From: Catonia carolina
Lineage: Eukaryota > Arthropoda > Insecta > Hemiptera > Achilidae
Length of the DNA: 64,000 nucleotides
Assembly (NCBI GenBank): GCA_035578175.1
Contig: JAQMRL010000002.1
Span: 101,100,748-101,164,747, forward strand
Direction: 5' to 3'
The position numbers were made by a program, and so were the translations under genes. Positions 1 to 10,179 of the stretch are shown here, one piece after another. The notes under the pieces were generated by a model. It was given only the letters and a program-made list of their open reading frames with translations. It was not told where the DNA came from and ran no database searches. Position 1 is the stretch's first letter. Each line of letters starts with the position of its first letter.

Positions 1-1204
1 GAACATGCTTGATTTTACTAGTGCTAGTACTGCGAGAAAAGGTCACTGACTGACTAGTGCTAGTAACCTAGCTCAGTGTGAACGTTTGGAAATATTGCTA
101 GTTGCTAGTAAGCTGAATTGTATGAATCTGAGCTTTGTGCAGTGGCTGAATGAAGGGGACAGACGAAGTACCAGACTACTACTACTTCATAACACTGTTC
201 TAACCATCTCATTGAAACTTTTCACTAGGCTGCCTAATGTAGTGATACACGTGTTGTTTTGACTATTCGCTGTAGACCTACTGTTTGGGATTTGCTTGTG
301 AGCTCATTTATTGTAGTATGTTCGTATGTGTGCCATATTATTTTATGTGTGCAATTATTGTTATTATTATTATGTATGTAATTTTATTATGGAGCGTCTA
401 ATCGTAAAAGTGTGTTCTTAATATTGTACGTTATCATAAAATTTCTATTAATGATCGAGATTAGTCAGAAAAGAAATTCTCTGTTCACAGTGAGGCAAGA
501 ACTTTAATTAAAAAAATAGTTGATAAATCCGATAACGAATGTAAAACAAATTCTAACAAACTAAAATATAAAATTGGTAATGCCATTTTTAATTCAGCAA
601 AAATAATATAGGCCCTTATGGATTATATTATATTTTAAAGCTTACAATTAAATTATAATGCAGTAAATGTTGCAATATACCATGATAAAAAGAATTAATT
701 TATACAGTATTGAAATAATATTTCACTTCACGCTGTTTTCATTTAAAAGAGCGGTTCATCATACATAACAAACTTAAGTTATACGATGACACCAAATATA
801 TTTAGTTTGGATAGTACCCATGACTACTACAAACATAGTACAAGTAAAACATTACTACTACTAACGCAATCTCTCATAGTAATAGTGATGTACTGGATTC
901 CTCTAGGCTGCACAAAGCTTGGGATCAGGCAGTACTTTGTACAGCAATATACAACGCAACTCACGTATGCCATCAGAGCAATGGAATTAATTAACTAGCC
1001 TACCCCTTAGTAGATTCTGCCAGAAGTAGCAGCAGCTAAAAAAACTAGCATTGTGGGAATAGGTCATTACTATGCCCATTAAAATTGTACAAGGTATACA
1101 TTACAAGAAGTTAAATTATAAAAAATTTCACATACCTGATCAGTGTAAGTCTTCTTCTTAAACACAATCTTGGTTACACAAATATAGTCACTATCTTAAA
1201 CTGC
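1..1204. other. Downstream flank of the zinc-finger gene
   Basis: No gene is recognised. The first 120 bases hold several copies of a CTAGTGCTAGTA-like motif. A short TTA microsatellite lies near 357-372. A 70-codon frame at 786-998 has no recognisable features. Confidence 0.5.
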
Positions 1205-1248
1205 TTTAATAAATTGTTTTATAATTGAAAATACTATAATTGTTTAAT
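1205..1248 (-). terminator. Possible poly(A) signals of the zinc-finger gene
   Basis: Two ATTAAA hexamers on the minus strand (1243-1248 and 1205-1210) lie 51 and 89 bases past the stop codon. ATTAAA is a common variant signal, but this DNA is AT-rich, so chance occurrence is plausible. Confidence 0.3.
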
Positions 1249-1298
1249 ATTGTACTGTACAGAACACTATAAAAAATTGAATTTAAAAAACACAAAAT

Positions 1299-4200
1299 TT
1301 ATACATCCATTTTTTCAGAAACACTTTCTTCTACTTCCATTGATGTTTCAATGTCTTCAGTAGAATTCACTGTTTTATTCTCTTTCACAGCAGGGGTATC
1401 CTCAACTTCTTTCATTTCGACATCATTAATTAAATTAGTATCTTCTTTTGTTTTTGTTTCCGTTTTTTCATTGGAGTCTGATTCTTGCTGACCATTTTCT
1501 GAATCAGAAATTTGCTTATCTAAACTGTTATCATCGAGTGAATGTTTCCGAACCAGTCCTAAAACATTTAACATGCTTGGGGGATCGCCACTACCTTTTT
1601 CTTTGGCTCCTCCTGATGATTTTTCATTTTCTTTTTCAGCTTCTGGTTGTTCATCTTTATCCTTATTATCTTTTCTATTTACGAATGCCTGTAACCAAGC
1701 GCCACTTGGATCTTTTGATTCTTCTTGATCATCTAACGTAACTAATGGAGGAAAACTTGCAGATTGTGATTGTAATGTACACTGAGCAGCTCTTTCTGCA
1801 GATGGGTACACTGATTTTCTTCCACAAGTAGCAATATGTTTCGCTAGTTTATTCCCCGATGTGCTCTTAAATCCACAGACGCAATGCATTGGTCTATCTA
1901 AAATTATTACTTTACCAAGATTGAATTCCTTTGTATTTTTACTTTCATGGAACACAAAGGTGTGCTCAGCCATAGCTTTACTGCAGCATGTTGCAAACCG
2001 ACACTTCAGACACGATAGGTATCCAGGAAAATGGTCTTCATCGCTAAAATCACCTTCACATTCACAGCAAGTTGCACCATTCGGTGCACCTTCAATTTTC
2101 ATAGAATCAAATGTATTAGCTGTAAAATTATTACTGATAAGAGATTCTTTTGTTTTTTGCATCTGATGTTTTTCAAGAGGTCCAGGTGCCAATGGTTTAG
2201 GCATCATAACAGTGTCAAGAGCCTTAGGATACCTTTTCACACCCGATATTCCATTACAGCTAGCATGATCCTTATTTAAATGCTCCTTTAAAATACCTTT
2301 GTGAACAAACCACAAAGCACACCTGTTACATTTTCTGGCAATCGATCTGCGAGTGTGCTTTTGCATGTGCGACAAAAAGAAGTAAAGGTTCTGACTAACT
2401 TTGCGACCATTGTTCATAAACACAACAATCTTCAGACAATAAGGACACTGAACTTTACCACTATCTTTATGAACATCATAAAAATGATCGACAACAAGGC
2501 GGTGCTCAGATGTTCTAAAATTACAAATTCCACATTGATAAGGTAATTCCAATTCTGTATGGTTTCTATGCATGTGAAGAATCAATGTTGTACGATCGTT
2601 GTACTTTTCCTCACAAATTAAACACATTAAGTTAGAAGCAGTTTTCAGATGGTTTTCCTCAAGATGACTTTGCAAAGAGAAATCAGAAACAAAATTTTTC
2701 AGACAATATTTACACTGTGGCATTTTGCTGTTATCAGTTCCATAAACGTTTTCATTAAAAGCATGTGCAACAATGTGTTTTAGCATGTGGATGTTCGTTG
2801 GTAATACACTACGACATGAACAACATTTCATATTCAAACTGGATTTATTTTCGTTTTCTATTAATTCTTTATCACCTGGAATGGTTCCGTAATAATATGA
2901 TTCTAAAGGTGTCAGATCTGCTTTACTTACACTGCTCGTTACACTGGTAGGTGCAACTGGTACTTGTGCAACTGGAGCTGCTTGAGGTGAATCTGTTGGT
3001 ACATTATTAAAAGTTGTAGTCTTGTTGGCAAGAGTGTTCTTACGTTTTACCCCTCGCTTCGGTGTTGCCTCCGTTGTTGGAGTTGTAGTTGCATTCAGTG
3101 TAGATACTAAAGTCATCGGTTGAGTCTTATCATGACGATCATTCGGGAAATTATTTTTCCAGTTACTGTACTGCCAGTCTTTGAATGGATTGGCTGCAAT
3201 TTTACTCAAACAAAATGTCAATGTTTCACCTGAATCTATTTTTGTTTGTTCTGCAATATGTGCAATTATAGCATCAAAAGCCCGTGAAGGAATGTGACCC
3301 CATTTTTCTCGCCAAACCAATTCATCCAGGAACTGTTGGATTATCTGCCTGGAAAGTAGAGATAATGTGTTTTGAAACATTCGTGGGACAACACGTCTGA
3401 GATATTCCATAACACGAGCATTGGTGAGTTTGTTATTTTTACTACTTGAATTAGGATCTTGCATTGAAACCTGATGAATTGTTTTGTAACCCATTGTATA
3501 TAATGTAAGCTTATCTACAGTATTGTCAGTTAGAATAATACTGTCTTTATGAACCCAATATTGCAAAGGTTCAAGAATCTTAATGAAACGTCTTTTAACA
3601 TTTTTCTCAGCATCATGAACCGGTTCAATAGCTCGTAATCTGATAAGTTTCTTCTCAGGATCCATAACACCAAGAACTTCCACCTTGACTTGCCGCATAC
3701 TACCATCTTGAGAAGTAGTTCCCAGACTGATAACACCAACTTCAATTTTCTTATCAGGACCACCAAGTTTCTCATATTTTTGGTAAATAGCTGCAGTACA
3801 AACAGCTCGCAAATTTGTAAAAAAGGTTTTTACATATAACTTTTCGACTTTTACCCACTGAACAACATTTTGAGCACTTGTCTGGGAACACCAATGGTAT
3901 AAAAGCTTCAACAACACTGATGGAGGATGTGGAGCTCCTTCAAATATGGACCCACTAAAAACTGAGACAAATCGTTGAGGACAACAGTCACTTATCCAAA
4001 CATAACCACCACTGTATGGAAACTTGTTTGTGTCCGAATACATCCCCAATTTTAACTTTATTGGTCCACTCGCAGTAGTGTGTAAAGAACAATAATGTTC
4101 ACTTCTGACTAAACCTTGTTGGATCAACCATTCTGTGAATTTGGTTGGAGTAAACATCAGGACACTTTTTACTCGATCATTAAAATATTTTCGCTCTTCA

Positions 4201-5153
4201 GTTATTGAAGACTGGGTCATATCCTTCATTTTTAAATGAGGGCGAGCTACAACAACAAGAGATGGAAAGGTTTTCCCAGACAAATTGTTGAAATTGATTT
4301 CCCTTGAGTCAGCTAAGCAAGATTTTCCATCATCACTGGTGAGGTCAATCACAGGAGCAATTGCCTTACCTTTTGTCTTGGTATTACTTACAGCAGCAGT
4401 TCCTTGAGCATTTCGAACATTTTGGGCATTACTTCCAACAGCAGTTGCTTGAGCATTTCGAACATTTTGAGACCGTAAAGGTGTTTTATTAGTAGTTGGT
4501 GTACTGCTGGCTGCATTGTAAGACACAATCATAGATCCTGGCTTCTGAGGAACAGTAGTCACCTTTCTTCTAGTAGTAGTTCCAAGAGGTGAAGATGATT
4601 TTATAGGTAGTGTGGTCGGCTGAGTTGAATTGGTAACTGCCACTTGACCAGTACCCACTACCGCTGATGTCTGTGAAACAGGACTTACTAAGAACCCTAA
4701 GCGGGGATCCATTACTAACTGATAACTTCCTCCTTGAGCCATACTTGAAGTGGTAACAATACCTCCAGCATTCTGCCCGACATGAGGACTTTGCAACGCA
4801 ACCAATGAAGATGTAGTAGGAGATTTTAAGTTAGTTGTTGCTGTTAAATTAGAAACAGAAGTAGGAACTACTTTACTTTTTAAAGTATTCACTAACAAGG
4901 ATCCACCAGTTGTTATTGCCATAGACTGGAGATGATTGGAATTCGGAAGACTGATGAGCGTACAGGATCCATTTCTATCGACGATAGTTCCATTATATTT
5001 ACCGACAAACATTTCAACCTTTTTTAACACTTCATTGAATTCAATTTCACTTTTATTATAATACGCTATCTGAGCGGGACTCAAATCGTCTTCGGTGCAT
5101 TCCAACATTAACGAATGATCTTTTCGATTGTTATTTCTCTTATTCGATGCCAT
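1299..5153 (-). CDS. row: row/POGZ-type zinc-finger protein with an embedded Merlin (ISXO2-like) transposase domain
   Basis: An uninterrupted 1284-codon frame. The start is secure because an in-frame TGA lies three codons upstream (5160-5162). Residues 265-275 hold an acidic VIDLTSDD motif; residues 296-306 read FPSLVVVARPH, a possible HP1 chromoshadow-binding type motif (inference). Residues about 335-620 resemble a whole Merlin/IS1016 transposase: a Cys-containing N-terminal part with SGSIFEGAPHP, then a DDE-fold part with ILTDNT (540-545), TNARVMEYL (577-585) and a FLDELVWREKWG end. Residues 775-965 hold about six C2H2 fingers, and 1028-1110 a second Cys/His block. Both blocks match POGZ in spacing and in phrases such as CPYCLK and TCCSKA. 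AT-hook-like basic stretches sit near 700, and the tail is acidic and Glu/Lys-rich. POGZ and Drosophila row are nuclear chromatin proteins that work with HP1, so a chromatin role is inferred. Orthology to row rather than another POGZ/ZNF280 relative is likely, not proven. No coding introns are seen. Confidence 0.8.
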   Translation of the reverse strand: MASNKRNNNRKDHSLMLECTEDDLSPAQIAYYNKSEIEFNEVLKKVEMFVGKYNGTIVDRNGSCTLISLPNSNHLQSMAITTGGSLLVNTLKSKVVPTSVSNLTATTNLKSPTTSSLVALQSPHVGQNAGGIVTTSSMAQGGSYQLVMDPRLGFLVSPVSQTSAVVGTGQVAVTNSTQPTTLPIKSSSPLGTTTRRKVTTVPQKPGSMIVSYNAASSTPTTNKTPLRSQNVRNAQATAVGSNAQNVRNAQGTAAVSNTKTKGKAIAPVIDLTSDDGKSCLADSREINFNNLSGKTFPSLVVVARPHLKMKDMTQSSITEERKYFNDRVKSVLMFTPTKFTEWLIQQGLVRSEHYCSLHTTASGPIKLKLGMYSDTNKFPYSGGYVWISDCCPQRFVSVFSGSIFEGAPHPPSVLLKLLYHWCSQTSAQNVVQWVKVEKLYVKTFFTNLRAVCTAAIYQKYEKLGGPDKKIEVGVISLGTTSQDGSMRQVKVEVLGVMDPEKKLIRLRAIEPVHDAEKNVKRRFIKILEPLQYWVHKDSIILTDNTVDKLTLYTMGYKTIHQVSMQDPNSSSKNNKLTNARVMEYLRRVVPRMFQNTLSLLSRQIIQQFLDELVWREKWGHIPSRAFDAIIAHIAEQTKIDSGETLTFCLSKIAANPFKDWQYSNWKNNFPNDRHDKTQPMTLVSTLNATTTPTTEATPKRGVKRKNTLANKTTTFNNVPTDSPQAAPVAQVPVAPTSVTSSVSKADLTPLESYYYGTIPGDKELIENENKSSLNMKCCSCRSVLPTNIHMLKHIVAHAFNENVYGTDNSKMPQCKYCLKNFVSDFSLQSHLEENHLKTASNLMCLICEEKYNDRTTLILHMHRNHTELELPYQCGICNFRTSEHRLVVDHFYDVHKDSGKVQCPYCLKIVVFMNNGRKVSQNLYFFLSHMQKHTRRSIARKCNRCALWFVHKGILKEHLNKDHASCNGISGVKRYPKALDTVMMPKPLAPGPLEKHQMQKTKESLISNNFTANTFDSMKIEGAPNGATCCECEGDFSDEDHFPGYLSCLKCRFATCCSKAMAEHTFVFHESKNTKEFNLGKVIILDRPMHCVCGFKSTSGNKLAKHIATCGRKSVYPSAERAAQCTLQSQSASFPPLVTLDDQEESKDPSGAWLQAFVNRKDNKDKDEQPEAEKENEKSSGGAKEKGSGDPPSMLNVLGLVRKHSLDDNSLDKQISDSENGQQESDSNEKTETKTKEDTNLINDVEMKEVEDTPAVKENKTVNSTEDIETSMEVEESVSEKMDV

Positions 5154-5873
5154 AATGGTTCAGCGGTAATCACACGAATCCGAAAATAATGAAGTTTAGA
5201 TACCAGAGTTCATTACACTTACCGTACTAGGAAATAAAAAATTTTAAACAAAATATAAACACACGGTACCAATCACACTTAACATACATAACCTAGGAAA
5301 GCTTTTAGGCGCGTTCCAGTCAACACTACAAAATGTTCAGTCGATTATCATCCATCGACCAACTTACTAATCGAAATATTCGAATATTCCACAGCAGTAA
5401 TATTAGTATGGAATAAAATAATTTATTGCCTTATTTATACACTCGTAGTATAAAATATTATTAAACGGCAAGAAACAAACGAATATAAACTGTGAAATTA
5501 ATTAAACTAAGTATAGGCAACAGAGACGATCAATATATTATAGTCCACAATATAATCGTTAATATTATATAGTCCACTACTATATTCAAGTCTACAAAAG
5601 AAAATAATTATTAGGTTCGCCGAAAAATTTGGTGTTCAAAGTGCCTATAAGTTACTTATAAAACGATTATAGAACGCTTGCTCATCAAAACAACGTGATG
5701 TAGATAACTTGCTCGGTACATACTATTAAAAACAAAATAATACAAACATTACCAACATAAATGTTACCAATTAACTGTTGATATACCGCAGAAATTCACG
5801 CGAAGCCACCAAAACACTGCTCAGAGCACATCAGCTTATCATACAACAAGAAAAAGACGTTTAACAATAATTA

Positions 5874-5885
5874 TGCGCATGCGTG
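5874..5885. promoter_or_regulatory. NRF-1-like palindrome
   Basis: TGCGCATGCGTG differs at one position from the NRF-1 consensus, about 720 bases upstream of the start codon. Confidence 0.4.
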
Positions 5886-6114
5886 AAAGTAGCCGTTTAC
5901 CGTACAGGAACTAGGATGCGAGTCTAACTCCCCCTCCACTGTCTATAGGCTGGTTGTGCCCTTGGGCCTTACCCAAAACAAAGCAATGCGCATATTGTTT
6001 GCGCAACGCTACTGCCTTATTTTAACCACTCCTCGAATTTTGACAACACCAAGGAAACTGGTCGGGTTCAATGCGTAATAAAATGGCGCCTACTGCTATA
6101 CTATAAACACAAGC

Positions 6115-6124
6115 GCGCATGCGC
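6115..6124. promoter_or_regulatory. NRF-1-like palindrome
   Basis: A perfect GCGCATGCGC core, flanked by further CG steps, about 960 bases upstream of the zinc-finger start codon. Confidence 0.45.
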
Positions 6125-6351
6125 GAACATTGTAGTTCGCTTATTACGTATGCGTGGCACTTAAATAGGCACATTGGTAGAATTTTACAATTGTATCTTT
6201 CCGTTTAACCATTTTTATCCGACATGGCGAAGTCAAAAGAGATTAATGTTTCTGATTTGTTTTATGTGCGTGAAAATGTACATTTTTGTTTTAGATCAGA
6301 CTGTTTTGCACACAGTTTTAATGCTGACAATGAAGTGTGGTAGATAAACAT

Positions 6352-6438
6352 GAGTGATGAAAAATGCCAGACCTGACCGTATATCAAACCTAAGACCCTT
6401 GGTACAGAAGCCAGTTGCGCTGACCACAACAGCATGGC
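6352..6438 (-). repeat. tRNA-derived SINE, family A
   Basis: Read on the minus strand it begins with a tRNA-like head (A-box-like TGGTCAGCGCAACTGG, then a B-box-like GGTTTGAT) and ends CATTTTTCATCACT. The same order and tail recur at 33757, 40971, 49540 and 62746 (and, degenerate, at 48592), which defines a family. Confidence 0.6.
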
Positions 6439-6439
6439 T

Positions 6440-7398
6440 ATTCTAGTTATTTGAACGTACTATGTACTCATACATACGCACAAAACCCGTTCTACTGTAG
6501 AATTAAAACGCCTCTACTGATTTCAACTAATAGTGTGTTTGACTCATCGTGGCATTCTTAATGTCGGGAAAATATGGTGGACATTAGCCGCCATTTCATA
6601 AAATCTGTTCTTAAACAACCTCAAAGCTCGGTGAAAGTAACTTTGATACGAAAACGTGCTGATAAAAAAATACTTTCAATAAAAATTCTTTTAATTAACT
6701 CATCGATACGGCTTAAACTAAAACACTGTCTAATTTATTAAAACAGTCGCGAAGCTTCAGGTACATTTTTACTGATATGTGATCGTAGCGGCCAGCAAGC
6801 TCATGTATTCATGATTATTTTTCCATAATTTAAAAGATAGGTACACGCTTTGAAGGTTTACTTGTGTTTTTATATGATGATCATCAGTTTCATATCAATT
6901 ATTAACAGGCCTAATCCTTATTCTTTATGATGATCTGTATACTGCATCTATATACACAGATTACATAAAATAATTTTGGGAAACAATGCGGCAAAACTAT
7001 ACAAAAAAGTTCTTTAATATAAGTTGTACAAAATAGACAAAGCACCATAGCATAGAAAAAATTTATCTTAGAAAATTTATTTATTTATTTATCATAGAAA
7101 ATATATATCTTTTAAAATTTATGTATTTCTACGTCCACATCAAATCTGAACTTTTGGCCTTTCAATCCAGGAAAACTATCAGTCATCATAGTTACTTTGC
7201 TAAAGATTAAATTCATTATTTTATATTATGTAGGTCACGCTTTTTTGTGGCAACTATGATTTTTTTTCTCAGAACCATTCTTTTCTGTCTATGTACTTAT
7301 TGAAATTAATACCTTTCATTATTTCTTCTAAGTTCTATTTCCTTAGGCTTCCATTTCCTCTCTTAAGATTTAAAAATAAAAAATACTGACACCAAATA
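6440..7398. other. Intergenic stretch, no gene seen
   Basis: AT-rich DNA. A GCCGCCAT site near 6589 resembles a YY1/Pho motif. Nothing coding is recognised. Confidence 0.5.
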
Positions 7399-7543
7399 AA
7401 TTTAAGTTACATCAATATTGGTTAGTAGTGACTACATTAGGGCTGAGGAACGGTGGGTATGAAATCGTAATAATTTTCCAGACTCTGGCTGGAAATCTAA
7501 CCAAGGCCTCCACTTTGCAGTGTAGCACACCTTAGAGGCAGGC
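7399..7543 (-). repeat. tRNA-derived SINE, family B
   Basis: The plus strand runs AAGTTACATCAATATTGG through GGAACGGTGGG to an inverted B-box region and a TGCAGTGTAGC segment. The same order occurs at 7611, 37688 and 60772. On the minus strand this is a tRNA-like head followed by a body of about 80 bases. Confidence 0.55.
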
Positions 7544-7610
7544 AACAATCAAATTGTTGTCTCACAATGAGCCAAATACATTTAACTTAACTGTTATTAT
7601 AAATGAACTT

Positions 7611-7757
7611 TTTTTTAAGTTGCATCAACATCTTTATAATTAGTGACTACTTTTGTTTAAGGAATGGTGGGTTTGAACATATGGTAATTTTTCAGGCCCT
7701 AGCAGATTTATTTGCACTTTGTTGCATAGCTTGCTAACCACTGGGCCAGAGGTGGCC
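7611..7757 (-). repeat. tRNA-derived SINE, family B, second copy
   Basis: Starts AAGTTGCATCAACATC and ends at a degenerate head (CTAACCACTGGGCCAGAGG). It lies 68 bases from the previous copy in the same orientation. Confidence 0.55.
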
Positions 7758-8387
7758 GAATGTTGTTTTTTTAAACCAAGATTTAAGAAAAATGTTTTAA
7801 GAGTGAACCGGCAGAAAGCAAAAAATAACAGCTTATGACAGAAAAATCGAAATGTTTTAACAAAAAAATATTGTGCAAAAGAATAATTGTTTGCCTATAT
7901 TTTAAGAATATTCTACGAAAAATTTTTCACCTTAGTAAAATGCCTTTGACGTATTAAGTTGTTAAAGCTTCCCACATTAAATAAATACTACATCCATTTT
8001 TGGTAAATAGTAATTTTCTCTTATTACTACTAACCAACAAACATTATTACAAGCATATGTAGGCTACTGATATTCAACTAATAACATAGGATAAATTTTC
8101 TCATGATTCCATGTTATTCAAGGTACCATCAGCTTTGTCCAATTACCTCAGATAAACTGATGGTCACTTTTTATTCTTTTAATCCTGTCTCTAAAAATTG
8201 CTTTGCTATGATAGGTTACAAAATCAATTGTTTTAGGAATAATTAAAAAATATTCAAGACCAGAATTTTTATACAGAAAATTCTTTTATATGAAACCCTG
8301 AAGAAATGGTCAGCCTGCCATGCAGGAATGAAGTATACTGGAATCGGTTTACTGTGATGAAACTCAACGTCCTACCCGAAGGGAAAC

Positions 8388-9236
8388 AAAAATATCTGGT
8401 ATGAAACACTCACTCAACTTTCTCTTGCCAATGTAAATGATGAATAATAAAACCTATGTTTAATCATGAGTAATCAATGTAAAATTAAAAACAACCTAAT
8501 TTTAATCATGAGTGAATGACACAAAATGAAGATTAATCTCTATTTGACTTTAAAATACAGGAAATCACTAATTGACACTAAACTGAGCTCTGTAGAAGAA
8601 AATGCTTGAAAAAAGTAACATAAATTTTTGTCATAAGATATGCATCTTAGGTGCATACTAAGGCCGCAACCTTAAAAAAAAATCCATTTTTTTACTGATT
8701 TTTATGAAAAAACACAGAAAATTACTAATTGATGCTAAACTACGCGTTGTACAAAAGAAATTACTGAACTAAAAGTTGTAGGTTTTTAAATGTTCTACAG
8801 TTTCAATAATATACAATTTTGCCCTAAAATGCATACTTAAGGCCACAATCTTAAAAAACACAATTTTTACCATGAAAACACAGGCCCTCCAAGAATTTCA
8901 GCAGTCATGGTGCTTACTAATCTTGTAGAGCATAAAAACTGTAGTAAATGAGGCAACTTTTAAAAAAATTGTAAGAGCAGGTTTTTAAAAAACCGTATAA
9001 ATAAACTACTACTTCCAGAAGACCAATTTTGATGAAAATTTTTGTGTCGGGTCCTTTTGCAGTAACTATTTTAAGTTCCAAATTTCAACTTTGAACATTA
9101 CTTTGTTCTTGAGATACTTGCTGCACACAGTCACAGACCAATTACTAAAGACTTGTTTATGAGTTCAAGGGGCCTAAAAACACTACTTCCTTCCTGTAAA
9201 ACTAAAATCAAGTAAAACAAGAAAAAGTAAAAATTA
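8388..9236 (-). repeat. Repeat family R, diverged copy
   Basis: Matches the family R element described at 34708. Its 3' end is at the left (TGGTATGAAACACTCA, then ACTTTCTCTTGCC) and a decayed 5' end is at the right. Internal landmarks kept are the TTGTAG/CTACAG inverted blocks and the AATTTCAGCAGTCATGG segment. No open frame. Confidence 0.6.
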
Positions 9237-9261
9237 GTATGGCAGACACTAAGATATTACC

Positions 9262-10178
9262 AAAAATCTGGTGTGAAACACACAACTTTCTCTTGCCAAT
9301 GCAAATAATTAACAATATAACCTAACATTAGTAATAAAACATTAGAAATAAATAAAAAACTAACCTCAATAAACATAACCATATTTTAATCATGAGTGAA
9401 AGACGCACAATGAAAATCAACCTCAGTTTGGCTTAAAAATACAGAAAATTGCTCTTTCACGCTAAACGAGGCTCTGTATAGAAAAATTCTGTAAATAGAA
9501 GTTGTCGATCTTTTAATTTCCTATAGATTTGATTATACACTTTTGTCGTGAAATGCATAATAAGGCCGAAATCTTACAAAAATCAATTTTTTACACGTTT
9601 TCATGAGAAAAAACCAGAAAATAGCTAATTACCGCTAAACTAAGCATTATACAAAAAAATGTTTGAAATAAAAGTTGTAGGATTTTAAGTTTTCTACAAC
9701 TTTGGTTATATACATTTTTGCGCTAAAATGCATAATAAAGTTGCAATCTTAATAAAATAATTTTTTTACATAAAAACAGCCTTTCCAAGAATTTCAGCAG
9801 ACATGGCGCCTACACAATCTTGTAGAGCATGAAAAATGTAGTAAAGAAGGTGATTTTAGAAAAAAATCGTTGGAGCCATTTTTGAAAAAATCGCAAAAAA
9901 GTGAAAAATTACACACAAACTTCTACTTCTGGTTGACCAATTTTGATAAAAATGTTCGTGTCAGGTCCTCTAGTGGTACCTAACTTAAGTTTCAAGTTTG
10001 TACGATGTTTCGTTTTTGAGATATTCTGTTCACACACACACAGACCAATTGCTAAAAACATGTTTTTTGGATTCAGGGGGGTCTGAAAACGTGTAGATCT
10101 GGTGAAAACTCAATTTTGAAAAATTGACATGAAAATAATACTTTCCTTCCTATATATTCAGATAGGCAAGAGAAAGTT
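9262..10178 (-). repeat. Repeat family R, near-complete copy
   Basis: About 917 bases with both ends present: left CTGGTGTGAAACACAC then ACTTTCTCTTGCC, right CCTATATATTCAGATAGG then CAAGAGAAAGT. It follows the 8388 copy in the same orientation with only about 25 bases between. Confidence 0.7.
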
Positions 10179-10179
10179 A

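Larger units (their letters stand above)
5154..6200 (-). promoter_or_regulatory. Probable promoter and 5' leader region of the zinc-finger gene
   Basis: This region is richer in CG dinucleotides than its surroundings, especially at 5860-6150. It contains two NRF-1-like palindromes: TGCGCATGCGTG at 5874-5885 and GCGCATGCGC at 6115-6124. NRF-1 (erect wing in flies) binds such sites at CpG-type promoters. An AAAATGGCGCC site at 6080-6090 resembles a YY1/Pho motif. The transcription start and any 5' intron cannot be fixed; a good minus-strand donor (GTAAGT) lies near 5217-5222 but no acceptor follows it before the start codon. Confidence 0.45.

Noticed and set aside
1448..2950. Plus-strand frames of 60-100 codons opposite the zinc-finger gene
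   Set aside because: They are antisense shadows of a long, domain-containing minus-strand frame.
6224..6343. Short plus-strand frame of 39 codons starting ATGGCGAAG, possibly exon 1 of a divergent gene
   Set aside because: No donor site of good quality, no downstream exon recognised, and it runs into a SINE. Too little support.
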